A DNA stretch of 64,000 nt from Maricaulis sp048269565 (GTDB lineage Bacteria > Pseudomonadota > Alphaproteobacteria > Caulobacterales > Maricaulaceae), in assembly GCF_048269565.1 (NCBI RefSeq), contig NZ_JBLXIK010000005.1:124001-188000 (forward strand), in the 5' to 3' direction. This document shows positions 1 through 8,783 of the stretch, piece by piece. The position numbers and the translations under genes were made by a program. The notes under the pieces were generated by a model. The model did not search any database. It saw only the letters and a program-made list of their open reading frames with translations, and was not told the DNA's origin. Numbering within the stretch: position 1 is the stretch's first letter; the number at the start of each line of letters is the position of its first letter.

Positions 1-356
1 CACCAACCTGCGCGCATAATCACCTCGTTCCGGTCGCACGGGAGGCGTGAGCTCAGTCAATCGCGGCGACATGGAAGCGTGCAGCCTGTCCGGGTAGAGG
101 GGTGACGGCCCGAACTCCGGCAGGGCGTCCAGAAGGTCTGACGGCACTAAACGACCGACCTGAATACCTTTCTGGATTGGAAACGGCGGTGGAGACGCCA
201 CGGGAAATCTGCACGTGTGGGACGGCTTCGATTGTCACACCCAACAAAATAATACTGGCGCCAGTTCGGCATTCGAAGGCGTCCCACACCCTCCCACCCT
301 GGTGGGAAACCTCTCAAACCTCCAGCGGCCAGCCGCGTGGAGATTTTGGTGCATCC
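1..356. other. Non-coding stretch with nested inverted repeats
   Basis: No convincing gene is seen. Open frames here lack a ribosome binding site and are low in recognisable protein character. The stretch contains a long imperfect inverted repeat with arms at about 214-233 and 271-290, built around GTGTGGGACG and CGTCCCACAC. Inside it is a perfect 12-base palindrome ACTGGCGCCAGT at 254-265. A short stem TCCCACC/GGTGGGA follows at 292-308. It lies just downstream of nadE, but has no T-run on the nadE strand, so it is not a standard terminator. Its role is unknown. Confidence 0.5.
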
Positions 357-2018
357 CTAATCCGCGCGGAAGCGGTTGGTCATCGGATAACGCCGGTCGC
401 GGCCGAAATTCTTGGGGCCGATCTTGACCCCGGGCGGGGCCTGGCGGCGCTTGTATTCGGCGCGGTAGAGCAGGTTCTCCACCCGGCGGACGGTGGCGGC
501 GTCATAACCCTCGGCGACGAGATCGCGCGGCGCCTTCTCGTCCTCGATCAGGCCATAGAGAATGGCATCGAGCACGTCATAGGGCGGCAGGCTGTCCTGG
601 TCGGTCTGGTCGGGGCGCAGCTCGGCGCTCGGCGCCTTGGTGATGATGCGGCGGGTGATGACCTCGCCAACGGGGCCGTGGCCGACCGGCTCGCGGATCT
701 CGTTGCGCCAGCGGGCCAGCTCGTAGACTTCCGTCTTGTAGATATCCTTGAGCGCGTTATAGCCGCCATTCATGTCGCCATAGAGGGTGGCATAGCCGAC
801 GGCCATTTCCGACTTGTTCCCGGTCGACAGCACCATGGGTCCGAACTTGTTGGACAGCGCCATCAGCACGACGCCGCGGGCGCGCGACTGGATATTCTCC
901 TCGGTCGCATCGATCTTGCTGCCGCGAAAGGCCGGGGCGAGGATCTGGCCGAAACTGGCAATCGCCGGCTCGACATCAATGATGTCATAGCGGATGCCGA
1001 GGCGCTCGGCGCAATCCTTCGCGTCTTCCAGGCTCTCTTCGCTGGTATATTGCGAGGGCAGCATCACGGCCCAGACCTTGTCGGCCCCCAGCGCGTCGAC
1101 GGCGATGGCGGCGCTGATGGCGCTGTCGATGCCGCCCGACATGCCGAGCACGACACCGGGAAAACCGTTCTTGCTGACATAATCGCCCAGCCCGCGGCAC
1201 AGGGCGCGCCAGTCGGCCTCCAGCCCGGCGACGGTCCCGGCCTGCTGTGCCCCCTCGCAATGCCAGCCGCTGTCATCCAGCGTCCAGACCGCAAGGTCCA
1301 TGCTTTCCTCGAAGTCCGGCAGGCGCTGGCATTCGGTGCCTGCGCTGTCGCGCGAGAAGCTGGCGCCATCGAAGACGAGCTCATCCTGGCCGCCAACCTG
1401 GTTGACGAAGACCAGCGCCTTCGCGCCGTTCCAGCGATCATACCAGCGGGCGAAGGCCGTCTCGCGCTCACGTTCGACCGAACGGCGCCAAGGCGAGCCA
1501 TTGATCGAGATCATCATCTCGGCACCCTGGGCGATCAGCTTGTCGGGCACGGCGACATACCAGATGTCCTCGCAGATCGGCAGGCCGAGCCGGATGCCGC
1601 GCCATTTGACGATTTCCGGCATCGGTCCGCGCTCGAACACGCGCTTTTCGTCGAAGACGGAGTAATTGGGCAGATCATGCTTGAAGCGCAGGGCGAACAG
1701 CCGGCCCTCATCGAGCAGGGCAACGGCATTGTGCAACAACGCACCCTGGCGCCAGGGCAGGCCGATAATGATGGCGGGACCGTTGCGGGTCTCCTGCGCC
1801 AGCGTGTCGAGAGCGCGCTGGCAGGCCTCAACGGCGGCCGGCTTGAGCACCAGGTCCTCGGGCGGATAGCCGATCAGGAACAGCTCCGGAAAGACAATCA
1901 GATCGGCACCGCGCGCCGCCGCCTCGGCATGGGCCGCACGGGCCCGGGCGAGATTGCCCGCGACATCGCCGACCACCGGATTGAGCTGGGCGGAAAGGAT
2001 TTTCACTGTCTGGGTCAT
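357..2018 (-). CDS. nadE: Glutamine-dependent NAD+ synthetase
   Basis: This 553-residue enzyme makes NAD+ from deamido-NAD+, ATP and glutamine in the last step of NAD synthesis. The N-terminal nitrilase-type glutaminase domain (about 1-260) shows its catalytic triad as Glu45 (FPELFL), Lys113 (KHDLPNY) and Cys149 (PICEDIW). The C-terminal synthetase domain has the ATP-pyrophosphatase P-loop SGGIDS at 294-299. The length suits the two-domain bacterial form, so free glutamine rather than ammonia is the expected nitrogen donor. The ATG overlaps nothing. The next gene in the same direction starts 41 bases upstream, so a shared transcript with the Gfo/Idh/MocA gene is possible. Confidence 0.96.
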   Translation of the reverse strand: MTQTVKILSAQLNPVVGDVAGNLARARAAHAEAAARGADLIVFPELFLIGYPPEDLVLKPAAVEACQRALDTLAQETRNGPAIIIGLPWRQGALLHNAVALLDEGRLFALRFKHDLPNYSVFDEKRVFERGPMPEIVKWRGIRLGLPICEDIWYVAVPDKLIAQGAEMMISINGSPWRRSVERERETAFARWYDRWNGAKALVFVNQVGGQDELVFDGASFSRDSAGTECQRLPDFEESMDLAVWTLDDSGWHCEGAQQAGTVAGLEADWRALCRGLGDYVSKNGFPGVVLGMSGGIDSAISAAIAVDALGADKVWAVMLPSQYTSEESLEDAKDCAERLGIRYDIIDVEPAIASFGQILAPAFRGSKIDATEENIQSRARGVVLMALSNKFGPMVLSTGNKSEMAVGYATLYGDMNGGYNALKDIYKTEVYELARWRNEIREPVGHGPVGEVITRRIITKAPSAELRPDQTDQDSLPPYDVLDAILYGLIEDEKAPRDLVAEGYDAATVRRVENLLYRAEYKRRQAPPGVKIGPKNFGRDRRYPMTNRFRAD

Positions 2019-2059
2019 GAGCCGCGATCTATCCCGCTAATCTGTTTCCGGCAAGCCTG

Positions 2060-2986
2060 TCACGAGCCGTAGAGCCGCGCTCCGTCGACGGCCCGCGCCG
2101 CATCCAGTGCCCGCAACCCGGCAATACCGGGCACGGCCACCGGGGCGCCATCGAGCACCGAGGCGAGGAAGGCCTTCACATTGGCGCCGAGCGAATCGCG
2201 CGCCATTTCGGTATCGGCAAAGCCGGGATTGAGCGTGTAGGGCGTTGTATTCTCAAACGTCTTGGCAATGAAATCGACATCGACCACACCGTCCGCATAT
2301 TCGACGCGCATCTTGCGATCGCGCTCATGATGCACCCGGCTGGCGCTGAGTTCGGCGACGCAGCCATTCTCGAAGGTCAGCACGGCTTCGGCGATATCGG
2401 GATAGCCAAAGCGGCCCTTGTCGACCTGGCCGTCGACCTTGGTCACGGCGGCGCCGGCCAGGGCGATGGCCAGATCGAGGTCATGGATCATCAGATCGAG
2501 CGTCACCGAGACATCGAGATTGCGGTCCGAGGGCGGGCCCATACGGCGCGCGACGATACGTTTGGGCGCCACCGGCACCTGGAACAGGCCCATCGCATTG
2601 AAGACGAAACGCTCCTGGTGACCGACCTGCAACACGCAGCCATGGGCGGCGGCGAGCGCGATCAGTTCACGCGCTTCCTCAACCGAAGAAGCAATCGGCT
2701 TCTCGACCAGGACATGCCGCCCCGAGGCCAGGCTGGCCGCAGCGGCCTCGAAATGATGGATGGCGGGGCTGGCGACGGTCAGCGCCTCGCATTCGGCAAT
2801 CAGGGCTGCGAGGGTGTCGAACCCCTTGGCGCCGTGTTTGGCGGCCAGGGCACTGGCCCGCTCGAGATCGGGGTCATAGATCCCGACAAGCTCGGCCCGC
2901 GCATCACCGGCGTATTTTCCGGCATGGAAACCACCGAACACGCCGGCGCCGACCACACCCGCCCTGACAATCCTGGACTCAGACAT
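2060..2986 (-). CDS. Gfo/Idh/MocA family NAD(P)-dependent oxidoreductase
   Basis: The protein is about 308 residues. It begins with a Rossmann dinucleotide fold (VGAGVFGGFHAGKY), followed by the family's EKP motif (VLVEKPIASS) near residue 100 and a C-terminal alpha/beta substrate domain. These enzymes oxidise or reduce sugars, inositols or related hydroxy compounds; the substrate cannot be read from sequence. I placed the start at the ATG reading MSESRIV, because AAGGGAA lies about 9 bases upstream. A GTG two codons earlier is also open. Members next to sugar-nucleotide genes often act on UDP-sugars, but here the neighbour is nadE, so no pathway is assigned. Confidence 0.85.
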   Translation of the reverse strand: MSESRIVRAGVVGAGVFGGFHAGKYAGDARAELVGIYDPDLERASALAAKHGAKGFDTLAALIAECEALTVASPAIHHFEAAAASLASGRHVLVEKPIASSVEEARELIALAAAHGCVLQVGHQERFVFNAMGLFQVPVAPKRIVARRMGPPSDRNLDVSVTLDLMIHDLDLAIALAGAAVTKVDGQVDKGRFGYPDIAEAVLTFENGCVAELSASRVHHERDRKMRVEYADGVVDVDFIAKTFENTTPYTLNPGFADTEMARDSLGANVKAFLASVLDGAPVAVPGIAGLRALDAARAVDGARLYGS

Positions 2987-3091
2987 TTTCACAACTTCCC
3001 TTGGTCAATACCGGCTGCTTACAAGCGTGCGCGGGGCATTCAAGTCATACTCACATCAAGGCTTGTTACCCGGCATTGCCGCGGGCGCGGC

Positions 3092-3595
3092 TCAGTCGCC
3101 GGCGGTGAGCGCCTTGCTCATGCGATAATTGTGCAATTCGACGCCGCGAATGACCGGCGTCTGTTCGGCATCGACGACCCAGTCATTACGCTCGAACAGG
3201 ATGCGGGCGCGGGCGCTGGCATCGCTGTAGAGCCGGTCCAGACCGGCCTCGCGGGCATGGGATTCGAGCCGGTCATACAGGATCTGCGCGACACCGTGGC
3301 CGATATGCTCGGGATCCACGAAGGCGAGATCGAGATAGCCGTCGGTCTTCAGGCTCATGAAGCCGATAATGACCCCGTCCAGCTCGGCGACGAAGACGGT
3401 CTGCGGCGTCAGACGCTTGTCCCAGGCCTCGACTTCCGGCGGTGCCGGCGCCCAGGCGGCGCGCTGTTCGGTAGAATATTCCGGACCCGCGCCTTCGCGC
3501 ACGGCGCGATAGAATACGCTGGTCAGCGCCGCGATATCGCCGCGCTCGCCCCGGCGGACGACGATCCCGGAGGGATGATTGTCGGTGGTCTGCAT
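3092..3595 (-). CDS. GNAT family N-acetyltransferase
   Basis: A 167-residue single-domain protein with the GNAT order: an N-terminal beta-alpha segment (IVVRRGERGDIAALTSVFYRAV), central strands (FVAELDGVIIGFMSL), and a modified acetyl-CoA loop GHGVAQILYDRLE replacing the usual Q/RxxGxG/A. It would transfer an acetyl group from acetyl-CoA to an amine, on an unknown substrate. It resembles the YafP-like uncharacterised acetyltransferases. It is divergent from the DUF3667-like gene that starts 72 bases away, and the two share an intergenic promoter region. Confidence 0.85.
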   Translation of the reverse strand: MQTTDNHPSGIVVRRGERGDIAALTSVFYRAVREGAGPEYSTEQRAAWAPAPPEVEAWDKRLTPQTVFVAELDGVIIGFMSLKTDGYLDLAFVDPEHIGHGVAQILYDRLESHAREAGLDRLYSDASARARILFERNDWVVDAEQTPVIRGVELHNYRMSKALTAGD

Positions 3596-3667
3596 CGGCT
3601 TCAGCCTCCCCTACTTGCGGTCCGGCGATGGCGCTCTACCATGAAGCGGCATTGGAGGGGATACCGT

Positions 3668-4102
3668 GTGACAGACGAGGCGCGATCAAACCAGAGCGAT
3701 TACGAGCTCGTGAATTCGATCTCCGTCGCCGCTTTCGATGTCGATGCCCGGATATTCCGCACGCTCTGGCACTCCCTCATCCGCGCACCCGGTGTCACCC
3801 TCGCGGCCATCAGGGGTGATTATACCCGCTATATCTCACCGGTCCGCGTTCTCATTGCCCTGTTCGGAATCCAGTTCGGGCTCGCGGCCATTTTCGGTTC
3901 GCCGATGACGCCGACAGTGGAAACCCTGGCGCCCCAGGTCACGCCGGAGCGCTTCGCTTTCGGCACGGTAATGCGAATCACCGGACTGGTCCTGATTCTG
4001 CCGGTCACATTCCTGATCAGCGCCGCCTGCCAGATTCTGGCGGTGTCGTGGATTCTCGACAGCCAGTTCGATCTCGGCCTGCTAGGCTTGTTTCAATCAT
4101 AA
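3668..4102 (+). CDS. DUF3667-like membrane protein, probably truncated
   Basis: About 144 residues from a GTG start preceded at 7 bases by GGAGGGG; an in-frame ATG at 3641 is weaker. The segment TLWHSLIRAPGVTLAAIRGD followed by RYISPVRVLIALFGIQFG is the signature of DUF3667 proteins. Two hydrophobic stretches follow (about 60-78 and 105-130). Typical family members begin with a zinc ribbon and continue with several more membrane helices. Both are missing here, and the frame stops 21 bases before the next gene. It may be a remnant of a longer gene. No function is known for the family. Confidence 0.6.
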   Translation: MTDEARSNQSDYELVNSISVAAFDVDARIFRTLWHSLIRAPGVTLAAIRGDYTRYISPVRVLIALFGIQFGLAAIFGSPMTPTVETLAPQVTPERFAFGTVMRITGLVLILPVTFLISAACQILAVSWILDSQFDLGLLGLFQS

Positions 4103-4123
4103 CCCCCAAGAAGGACTCCCCCC

Positions 4124-5119
4124 ATGAAATCCCGTGAAATTCACCTCAATGCCTATCTCAAGGGCGCGCCGAAGACCGAGAACTATTCGGTTGTCGAAAC
4201 CGAGCTGCCGGCACCGGCCGAAGGCCAGGTCACCGTGCGCAATCTCTATATCTCGGTCGACCCCTATATGCGCGGCCGGATGAGCGGCATCAAAACCTAT
4301 ATCGACCCGTTCAAGCTTGGTGCAGTGATGGAAGGCGGCGCTGTCGGTGAAGTCGTCGAGAGCCGGTTCGAGGGGCTGAAGCCCGGCGATCACGTGATGT
4401 CGATGCTGGGCTGGCGCGAAGGCTATACCGCTTCGGGCAAGGCGGTGCAGAAGATCGATACCAGCCTGCTGCCGCCGCAAGCCTTTCTCGGCATTGCCGG
4501 CCTGACGGGCCTCACCGCCTATGTCGGCATCAAGCGCTGCCTCGACCTGCAGCCGGGTGAAACCATGTGGATGTCGGCCGGGGCCGGCGCGGTCGGCTCG
4601 GCCGGGATCCAGTTCGCCAAGGCGATGGGCGCCAATGTGATCGCCACCGCCGGTGGCGCCGAGAAATGCGAATACGTCAAATCGATCGGCGCCGACCATG
4701 CCATCGACTACAAGGCGACCGATGACCTCACCGCCGCGATCCGCGCCGTGGCACCCCAGGGCGTCGAGACCTATTTCGAGAATGTCGGCGGCACGCATTT
4801 CACCGCCGCACTCAATACGCTGAAACAGTATGGCCGCATGGCCGCCTGCGGCATGATCCAGCGCTATAATGACGCCGAACCGGCGATGATCCCCGACAAT
4901 CTCACCTTCATCGTCGGCAAATCGCTGCGGATCCAGGGCTTCATCGTCTCCGACCATCTCGATATCCAGCCGGAATTCATCAAGGATCTGAGCACCTGGA
5001 TGATGGCGGGCAAGATCACGCCGGCCGAGACCGTCCTGGAAGGAATCGAAAAAGCACCGGAAGCCTTCACCGGCCTGTTCTCTGGCCTCAACAAGGGCAA
5101 GATGCTGGTCAAGATCTAG
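4124..5119 (+). CDS. NADP-dependent MDR-family alkenal/one oxidoreductase
   Basis: A 331-residue zinc-free medium-chain reductase of the leukotriene B4 12-hydroxydehydrogenase/CurA group, which reduces carbon-carbon double bonds of alpha,beta-unsaturated ketones and aldehydes with NADPH. Support: the N-terminal GroES-like fold with VDPYMRGRM, the nucleotide loop AGAGAVGSAGIQFAKAMGA (about 148-166), and the family motif YFENVGG near 222. No structural zinc cysteine cluster is present. A good Shine-Dalgarno (AGAAGGA) lies about 10 bases before the ATG. It probably detoxifies reactive carbonyls in the cytoplasm. Confidence 0.9.
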   Translation: MKSREIHLNAYLKGAPKTENYSVVETELPAPAEGQVTVRNLYISVDPYMRGRMSGIKTYIDPFKLGAVMEGGAVGEVVESRFEGLKPGDHVMSMLGWREGYTASGKAVQKIDTSLLPPQAFLGIAGLTGLTAYVGIKRCLDLQPGETMWMSAGAGAVGSAGIQFAKAMGANVIATAGGAEKCEYVKSIGADHAIDYKATDDLTAAIRAVAPQGVETYFENVGGTHFTAALNTLKQYGRMAACGMIQRYNDAEPAMIPDNLTFIVGKSLRIQGFIVSDHLDIQPEFIKDLSTWMMAGKITPAETVLEGIEKAPEAFTGLFSGLNKGKMLVKI

Positions 5120-5244
5120 GCCGACACATCCGGGCCGGGCATCCTGCCCGGTCCAGGACCGCGCCAAGGACCCGGGCCGCCCAGCGAGGCCCGGGACCGT
5201 GCCGGTCCCGGCCGGCGGCACGCCGCTGACAGGGTCGCGGCGGA

Positions 5245-5433
5245 CTAGTGCCGCATCAGCCGTCCCTGGACCCAGCCGCCGGCAATCGCCGCCAGCACGG
5301 CCGCCCAGTCCGGGCCAACGCCGCAGCGCTCAAGCAGGAGATATGCGCCAACAGCGGCCGCCAAAGCAAAGGGCAGCACGCGAATCGCTCGAATCGCGGC
5401 GGGCGTATTAGGGTCTGGTTCACCTTGAAACAT
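5245..5433 (-). CDS. Small single-helix membrane protein, unknown function
   Basis: A 62-codon frame starting at the ATG reading MFQGEPDPN, with GGAAG a few bases upstream. A TTG six codons earlier is also open. It has one hydrophobic helix (VLPFALAAAVGAYLLLE) followed by a second, weaker hydrophobic segment (AAVLAAIAGGWVQG). I do not recognise the family. It is divergent from the HU gene and separated from it by a 205-base regulatory gap. Confidence 0.4.
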   Translation of the reverse strand: MFQGEPDPNTPAAIRAIRVLPFALAAAVGAYLLLERCGVGPDWAAVLAAIAGGWVQGRLMRH

Positions 5434-5555
5434 GGGCTTCCAGGTACGCAATTAAGGGGCCGGAGGGCCTATTTCGGGGTTTTGCCTATAAAAATGCAGC
5501 GATTTCGCCCCGATTCACCTGTTGAGGCTTGCAAACAGGGCCGGTTGTTGGCCTT

Positions 5556-5569
5556 GTTGACCGGTCAAC
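5556..5569. promoter_or_regulatory. 14-base perfect palindrome upstream of HU
   Basis: GTTGACCGGTCAAC is a perfect palindrome 70 bases before the HU start codon. Its left half contains TTGACC, close to a -35 hexamer, so it could overlap the HU promoter and serve as an operator. No matching regulator is identified in the window. Confidence 0.35.
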
Positions 5570-5638
5570 GAACACGCGAAAAACCGGCTTGATGCGATGA
5601 CCGTGTCGGCCGGAACGCGACAAACTGGGGGGAACCCT

Positions 5639-5905
5639 ATGAACAAGTCAGACCTCGCCAAAGCCGTCAGCGAAAAGACCGGCCTGTCCCGCACTCAAGC
5701 GGGCGACGCCGTCGACGCTGCGATCGATGCCATCATCGGTTCGGTCAAAGGCAATGACAGCGTCCAGCTTGCCGGTTTCGGCACGTTCCACGCCAAGCAT
5801 CGTGAAGCTCGTGAAGTGCGCAATCCGCGCACCGGCGAGAAGATGATGTCGAAGGCTCGCACCCAGGCGGCTTTCCGTCCGGCTGCTGCCCTCAAAGATA
5901 TCTAA
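5639..5905 (+). CDS. hup: HU family DNA-binding protein
   Basis: An 88-residue histone-like protein that bends and compacts DNA as a dimer. The whole HU fold is visible: the helical dimerisation half (MNKSDLAKAVSEKTGLSRTQ), the GFGTF turn, and the DNA-wrapping arm with the RNPRTGE signature. I chose the ATG at 5639, which has GGGGGGAA about 6 bases upstream, over an in-frame ATG 14 codons earlier that adds non-family residues. The gene is monocistronic and followed by a strong intrinsic terminator. Confidence 0.95.
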   Translation: MNKSDLAKAVSEKTGLSRTQAGDAVDAAIDAIIGSVKGNDSVQLAGFGTFHAKHREAREVRNPRTGEKMMSKARTQAAFRPAAALKDI

Positions 5906-5927
5906 TCAGCGCTTCTCAGCACTGATG

Positions 5928-5961
5928 AAACGCCGCCCGAAGCAATTCGGGCGGCGTTTTT
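5928..5961. terminator. Intrinsic terminator, bidirectional
   Basis: A perfect 11-base stem CGCCGCCCGAA / TTCGGGCGGCG with a GCAA loop is followed by TTTTT on the plus strand and flanked by AAA on the left. It ends the HU transcript. From the other side it can stop the DAHP synthase transcript, whose stop codon is 40 bases away. Confidence 0.92.
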
Positions 5962-6000
5962 CATGGTGCGGCTGGAAGGCCCCTGAGGGAGGACCGGCAA

Positions 6001-7368
6001 TCAGGCGGCGTCGACGCTCTGGCTGGTCCGGACCCGCTTGAGCGATTCCGAGATGCGGAAGGCCATGTCGAGCGCCTGCTCGGCATTGAGCCGCGGATCG
6101 CAATGGGTGTGATACCGCGATGCCAGGTCAGCCTCGGTGACCGCATTGGCGCCGCCGACACATTCGGTGACATTGCTGCCCGTCATCTCGATATGGACAC
6201 CGCCCGGATAGGCCCCCTCGGCGTAGAGCACATCCATGAAGCCCTCGAGCTCATCGAGGACACGTTCGAAATCGCGCGTCTTGAAGCCGCTGGAGGTTTT
6301 CATCGTATTGCCGTGCATCGGATCCGACGACCAGACGACCTTGCGCCCGGCCCGCGTCACGGCTCGGGCAAGCGCCGGCAGTTTCTCGCGCACATTATTG
6401 GCGCCCATCCGGGTGATCAGCACCAGGCGTCCGGCCTCATTGGTCGGGTTGAGAGCATCAATCAGTGCCAGCAGATCATCAGGCTGCATGGTCGGCCCGC
6501 ACTTGACCCCGATCGGGTTGGCAATGCCGCGGGCATATTCAACATGGGCACCGTCTAGCTGGCGTGTCCGCTCGCCGATCCAGACCATATGCGCCGAGGT
6601 GGCGTACCATTGCCCGGAATTGGGATCACGCCGGGTCAGGGCTTCCTCGAAGGGCAGGTGCAGCGCTTCATGGCTGGTGAAAAAGTCCACCGTTTCCAGC
6701 GAAGGCGCACTGTCGCGGCCGACACCGCAAGCCTTCATGAAGGCCAGCGCTTCGGAAATCCGGTTGGCCGTCTCGACATAGCGCTCATTGGCCGGGCTGT
6801 CCTTGACGTAGTCGAGGGTCCACTGGTGCACATTGTTCAGGTCGGCATAGCCACCCGAGGCAAAGGCCCGCAGCAGGTTCATCGTCGAGGCTGACTGGTC
6901 ATAGGCCCGCAGCAGACGCTGCGGATCGGGCTCACGGCCTTCGGGCGTGAAGGCCATGTCGTTGACGCTGTCGCCGCGATAGCTCGGCAGCGAGACGCCA
7001 TCAATGGTTTCCATGTCCGCCGAACGCGGCTTGGCAAACTGGCCGGCAATCCGGCCCAGCTTCACCACCGGTTTCGAGGCCGCAAAGGTGAGCACGACCG
7101 CCATCTGCAGCAGAACGCGGAATGTATCGCGCACGCCCTCGGTCGAGAACTCCTTGAAGCTCTCGGCACAATCGCCGCCCTGCAGCAGGAAGGCATTGCC
7201 TGCAGAGACGTCGGCCAATTGGCGCCGCAAGCGCCGCGCCTCGCCGGCGAAGACAAGCGCCGGCCGGTTGGTCAGTTCGGCGATGGCGCTGTCGAGCGCC
7301 GCCGGATCGGCATAGTTCGGCAATTGCTGGACAGGCTTTGAACGCCAGGAATTCGGGGACCAGGTCAT
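6001..7368 (-). CDS. Class II 3-deoxy-7-phosphoheptulonate (DAHP) synthase
   Basis: This 455-residue enzyme condenses phosphoenolpyruvate with erythrose 4-phosphate, the entry step of the shikimate pathway to aromatic amino acids. It is the class II (plant/mycobacterial) type: the N-terminal WSPNSWRSKPVQQLPNY, the metal-binding Cys67 in LLQGGDCAESF, and the SDPMHGNT and CDPRLNAEQ motifs are all present. It is the last gene of the minus-strand run. Its ATG lies one base after the gor stop codon, so it is probably translationally coupled to gor. There is no regulatory ACT domain. Confidence 0.95.
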   Translation of the reverse strand: MTWSPNSWRSKPVQQLPNYADPAALDSAIAELTNRPALVFAGEARRLRRQLADVSAGNAFLLQGGDCAESFKEFSTEGVRDTFRVLLQMAVVLTFAASKPVVKLGRIAGQFAKPRSADMETIDGVSLPSYRGDSVNDMAFTPEGREPDPQRLLRAYDQSASTMNLLRAFASGGYADLNNVHQWTLDYVKDSPANERYVETANRISEALAFMKACGVGRDSAPSLETVDFFTSHEALHLPFEEALTRRDPNSGQWYATSAHMVWIGERTRQLDGAHVEYARGIANPIGVKCGPTMQPDDLLALIDALNPTNEAGRLVLITRMGANNVREKLPALARAVTRAGRKVVWSSDPMHGNTMKTSSGFKTRDFERVLDELEGFMDVLYAEGAYPGGVHIEMTGSNVTECVGGANAVTEADLASRYHTHCDPRLNAEQALDMAFRISESLKRVRTSQSVDAA

Positions 7369-7369
7369 A

Positions 7370-8761
7370 TCACTCAGCAGCTTTCAATTCGGGCGGCGAC
7401 CATTTTTCCTTCATGGTCACCAGTTCTTCCGCACTTGTCGGATGCACGGCGCAGGCCATGTCGTATTGCGCCTTGGTCAGACCCGCCTTGACGGCTATCG
7501 CCGCCAACTGGATCATTTCAGGAGCATCCGGCCCGACAATATGCACGCCCAACACCCTGCCTGTCTCCCCGTCGACGACAAGTTTCATCAACATACGACT
7601 TGAGTCATTGGTTAACGAAAGTTTCATGGGCCGGAATGTGGTCTTGTATATGTCGACTTGCGCAAAGGATTTGCGCGCATCGGCCTCCGAGAGGCCGACC
7701 GAACCAACCGGCGGCTGGGTGAAGACCGCCGAGGCGATGTCATTGTGATCGTAAGCTGTCGGATTGCCGCCAAACACCGTCGCCGCAAAGGCGGCCCCCT
7801 CGCGGATCGCCACCGGGGTCAGATTGACCCGATTGGTGACGTCGCCGACGGCATAGATATTGGCTGTGGCGGTCTGTGAGTAGGCATCGACCTTGATGGC
7901 ACCGCGGGCATCGAGTTCGACACCGGCCTTTTCCAGCCCCAGTCCGACGACGTGCGGATCGCGGCCGATCGCATACATCACCACATCGGCGTCGACATGG
8001 GTGCCATTGGAGAGCTGGACGCGTTTCATGCCATTGCCCAGATCGGTGATCTTCTCGAACACCGCATGGGTGATGACGCGGACGCCGGAATGCACCAGCT
8101 CTTCATGGACCTGGCTGCGGACATCATCGTCGAAGCCGCGCAGAACCGTGTCGCCGCGATAGACCTGGCAGACCTGGGATCCCATGCCGGCAAAGATCTG
8201 GGCGAATTCACAGGCAATATAACCGCCGCCGGCGATCACGACATGCTTGGGCAGGCTTTCCAGATGGAAGGCCTCATTGGACGAAATCCCCAGCTCATGG
8301 CCTTCGATATCGGTCGGCGCGAAAGGCGTGCCGCCGGTCGCGACCAGGATCTTGTCGGCGGTGACCGTCTTGCCGGATTTGACCAGGCGCAGCGTATGCG
8401 CGTCCTCGAACACGGCCCGGTCCTCGATGATCTCGACACCGGAATTGGACAGGTTGCGCCAGTAGATCCCCGACAGCCGGTCGATCTCGGCATCCTTGGC
8501 CGCGATCAGTTTTTCCCAGTCGAAGGCCGGCTTGCCGACCGACCAGCCATAGCTCTCCGCCAGCTTGAACGTCTTGGCGAACTCGCTGGCATAGACGAGG
8601 AATTTCTTCGGCACACAGCCGCGAATGACGCAGGTGCCCCCGACCCGGTATTCCTCGGCAATCGCCACCTTGGCCGCGCCGTGCTGGCGCGCCATGCGCG
8701 CCGCGCGGACACCGCCGGAACCGGCGCCGATCACGAAGAGGTCGTAGTCGTATTGGGTCAT
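7370..8761 (-). CDS. gor: Glutathione-disulfide reductase
   Basis: This 463-residue flavoprotein reduces oxidised glutathione with NADPH. It has the N-terminal FAD loop (VIGAGSGGVRAARMA), the redox-active disulfide GGTCVIRGCVPKK (Cys44/Cys49), the second dinucleotide fold GGGYIACEFAQIFAGMG, and the C-terminal dimerisation domain with the catalytic HPTSAEE histidine. The CVIRGC spacing separates it from mercuric and dihydrolipoamide reductases. It sits between a DUF2059 gene (22 bases upstream) and DAHP synthase (1 base downstream), apparently in one operon. Confidence 0.95.
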   Translation of the reverse strand: MTQYDYDLFVIGAGSGGVRAARMARQHGAAKVAIAEEYRVGGTCVIRGCVPKKFLVYASEFAKTFKLAESYGWSVGKPAFDWEKLIAAKDAEIDRLSGIYWRNLSNSGVEIIEDRAVFEDAHTLRLVKSGKTVTADKILVATGGTPFAPTDIEGHELGISSNEAFHLESLPKHVVIAGGGYIACEFAQIFAGMGSQVCQVYRGDTVLRGFDDDVRSQVHEELVHSGVRVITHAVFEKITDLGNGMKRVQLSNGTHVDADVVMYAIGRDPHVVGLGLEKAGVELDARGAIKVDAYSQTATANIYAVGDVTNRVNLTPVAIREGAAFAATVFGGNPTAYDHNDIASAVFTQPPVGSVGLSEADARKSFAQVDIYKTTFRPMKLSLTNDSSRMLMKLVVDGETGRVLGVHIVGPDAPEMIQLAAIAVKAGLTKAQYDMACAVHPTSAEELVTMKEKWSPPELKAAE

Positions 8762-8783
8762 CGGATCGTCTCCCGCTCGTCAG

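Noticed and set aside
102..2072. Long plus-strand open frame of 656 codons antisense to nadE
   Set aside because: It mirrors nadE, has no ribosome site or domain, and high GC content commonly leaves antisense frames open.
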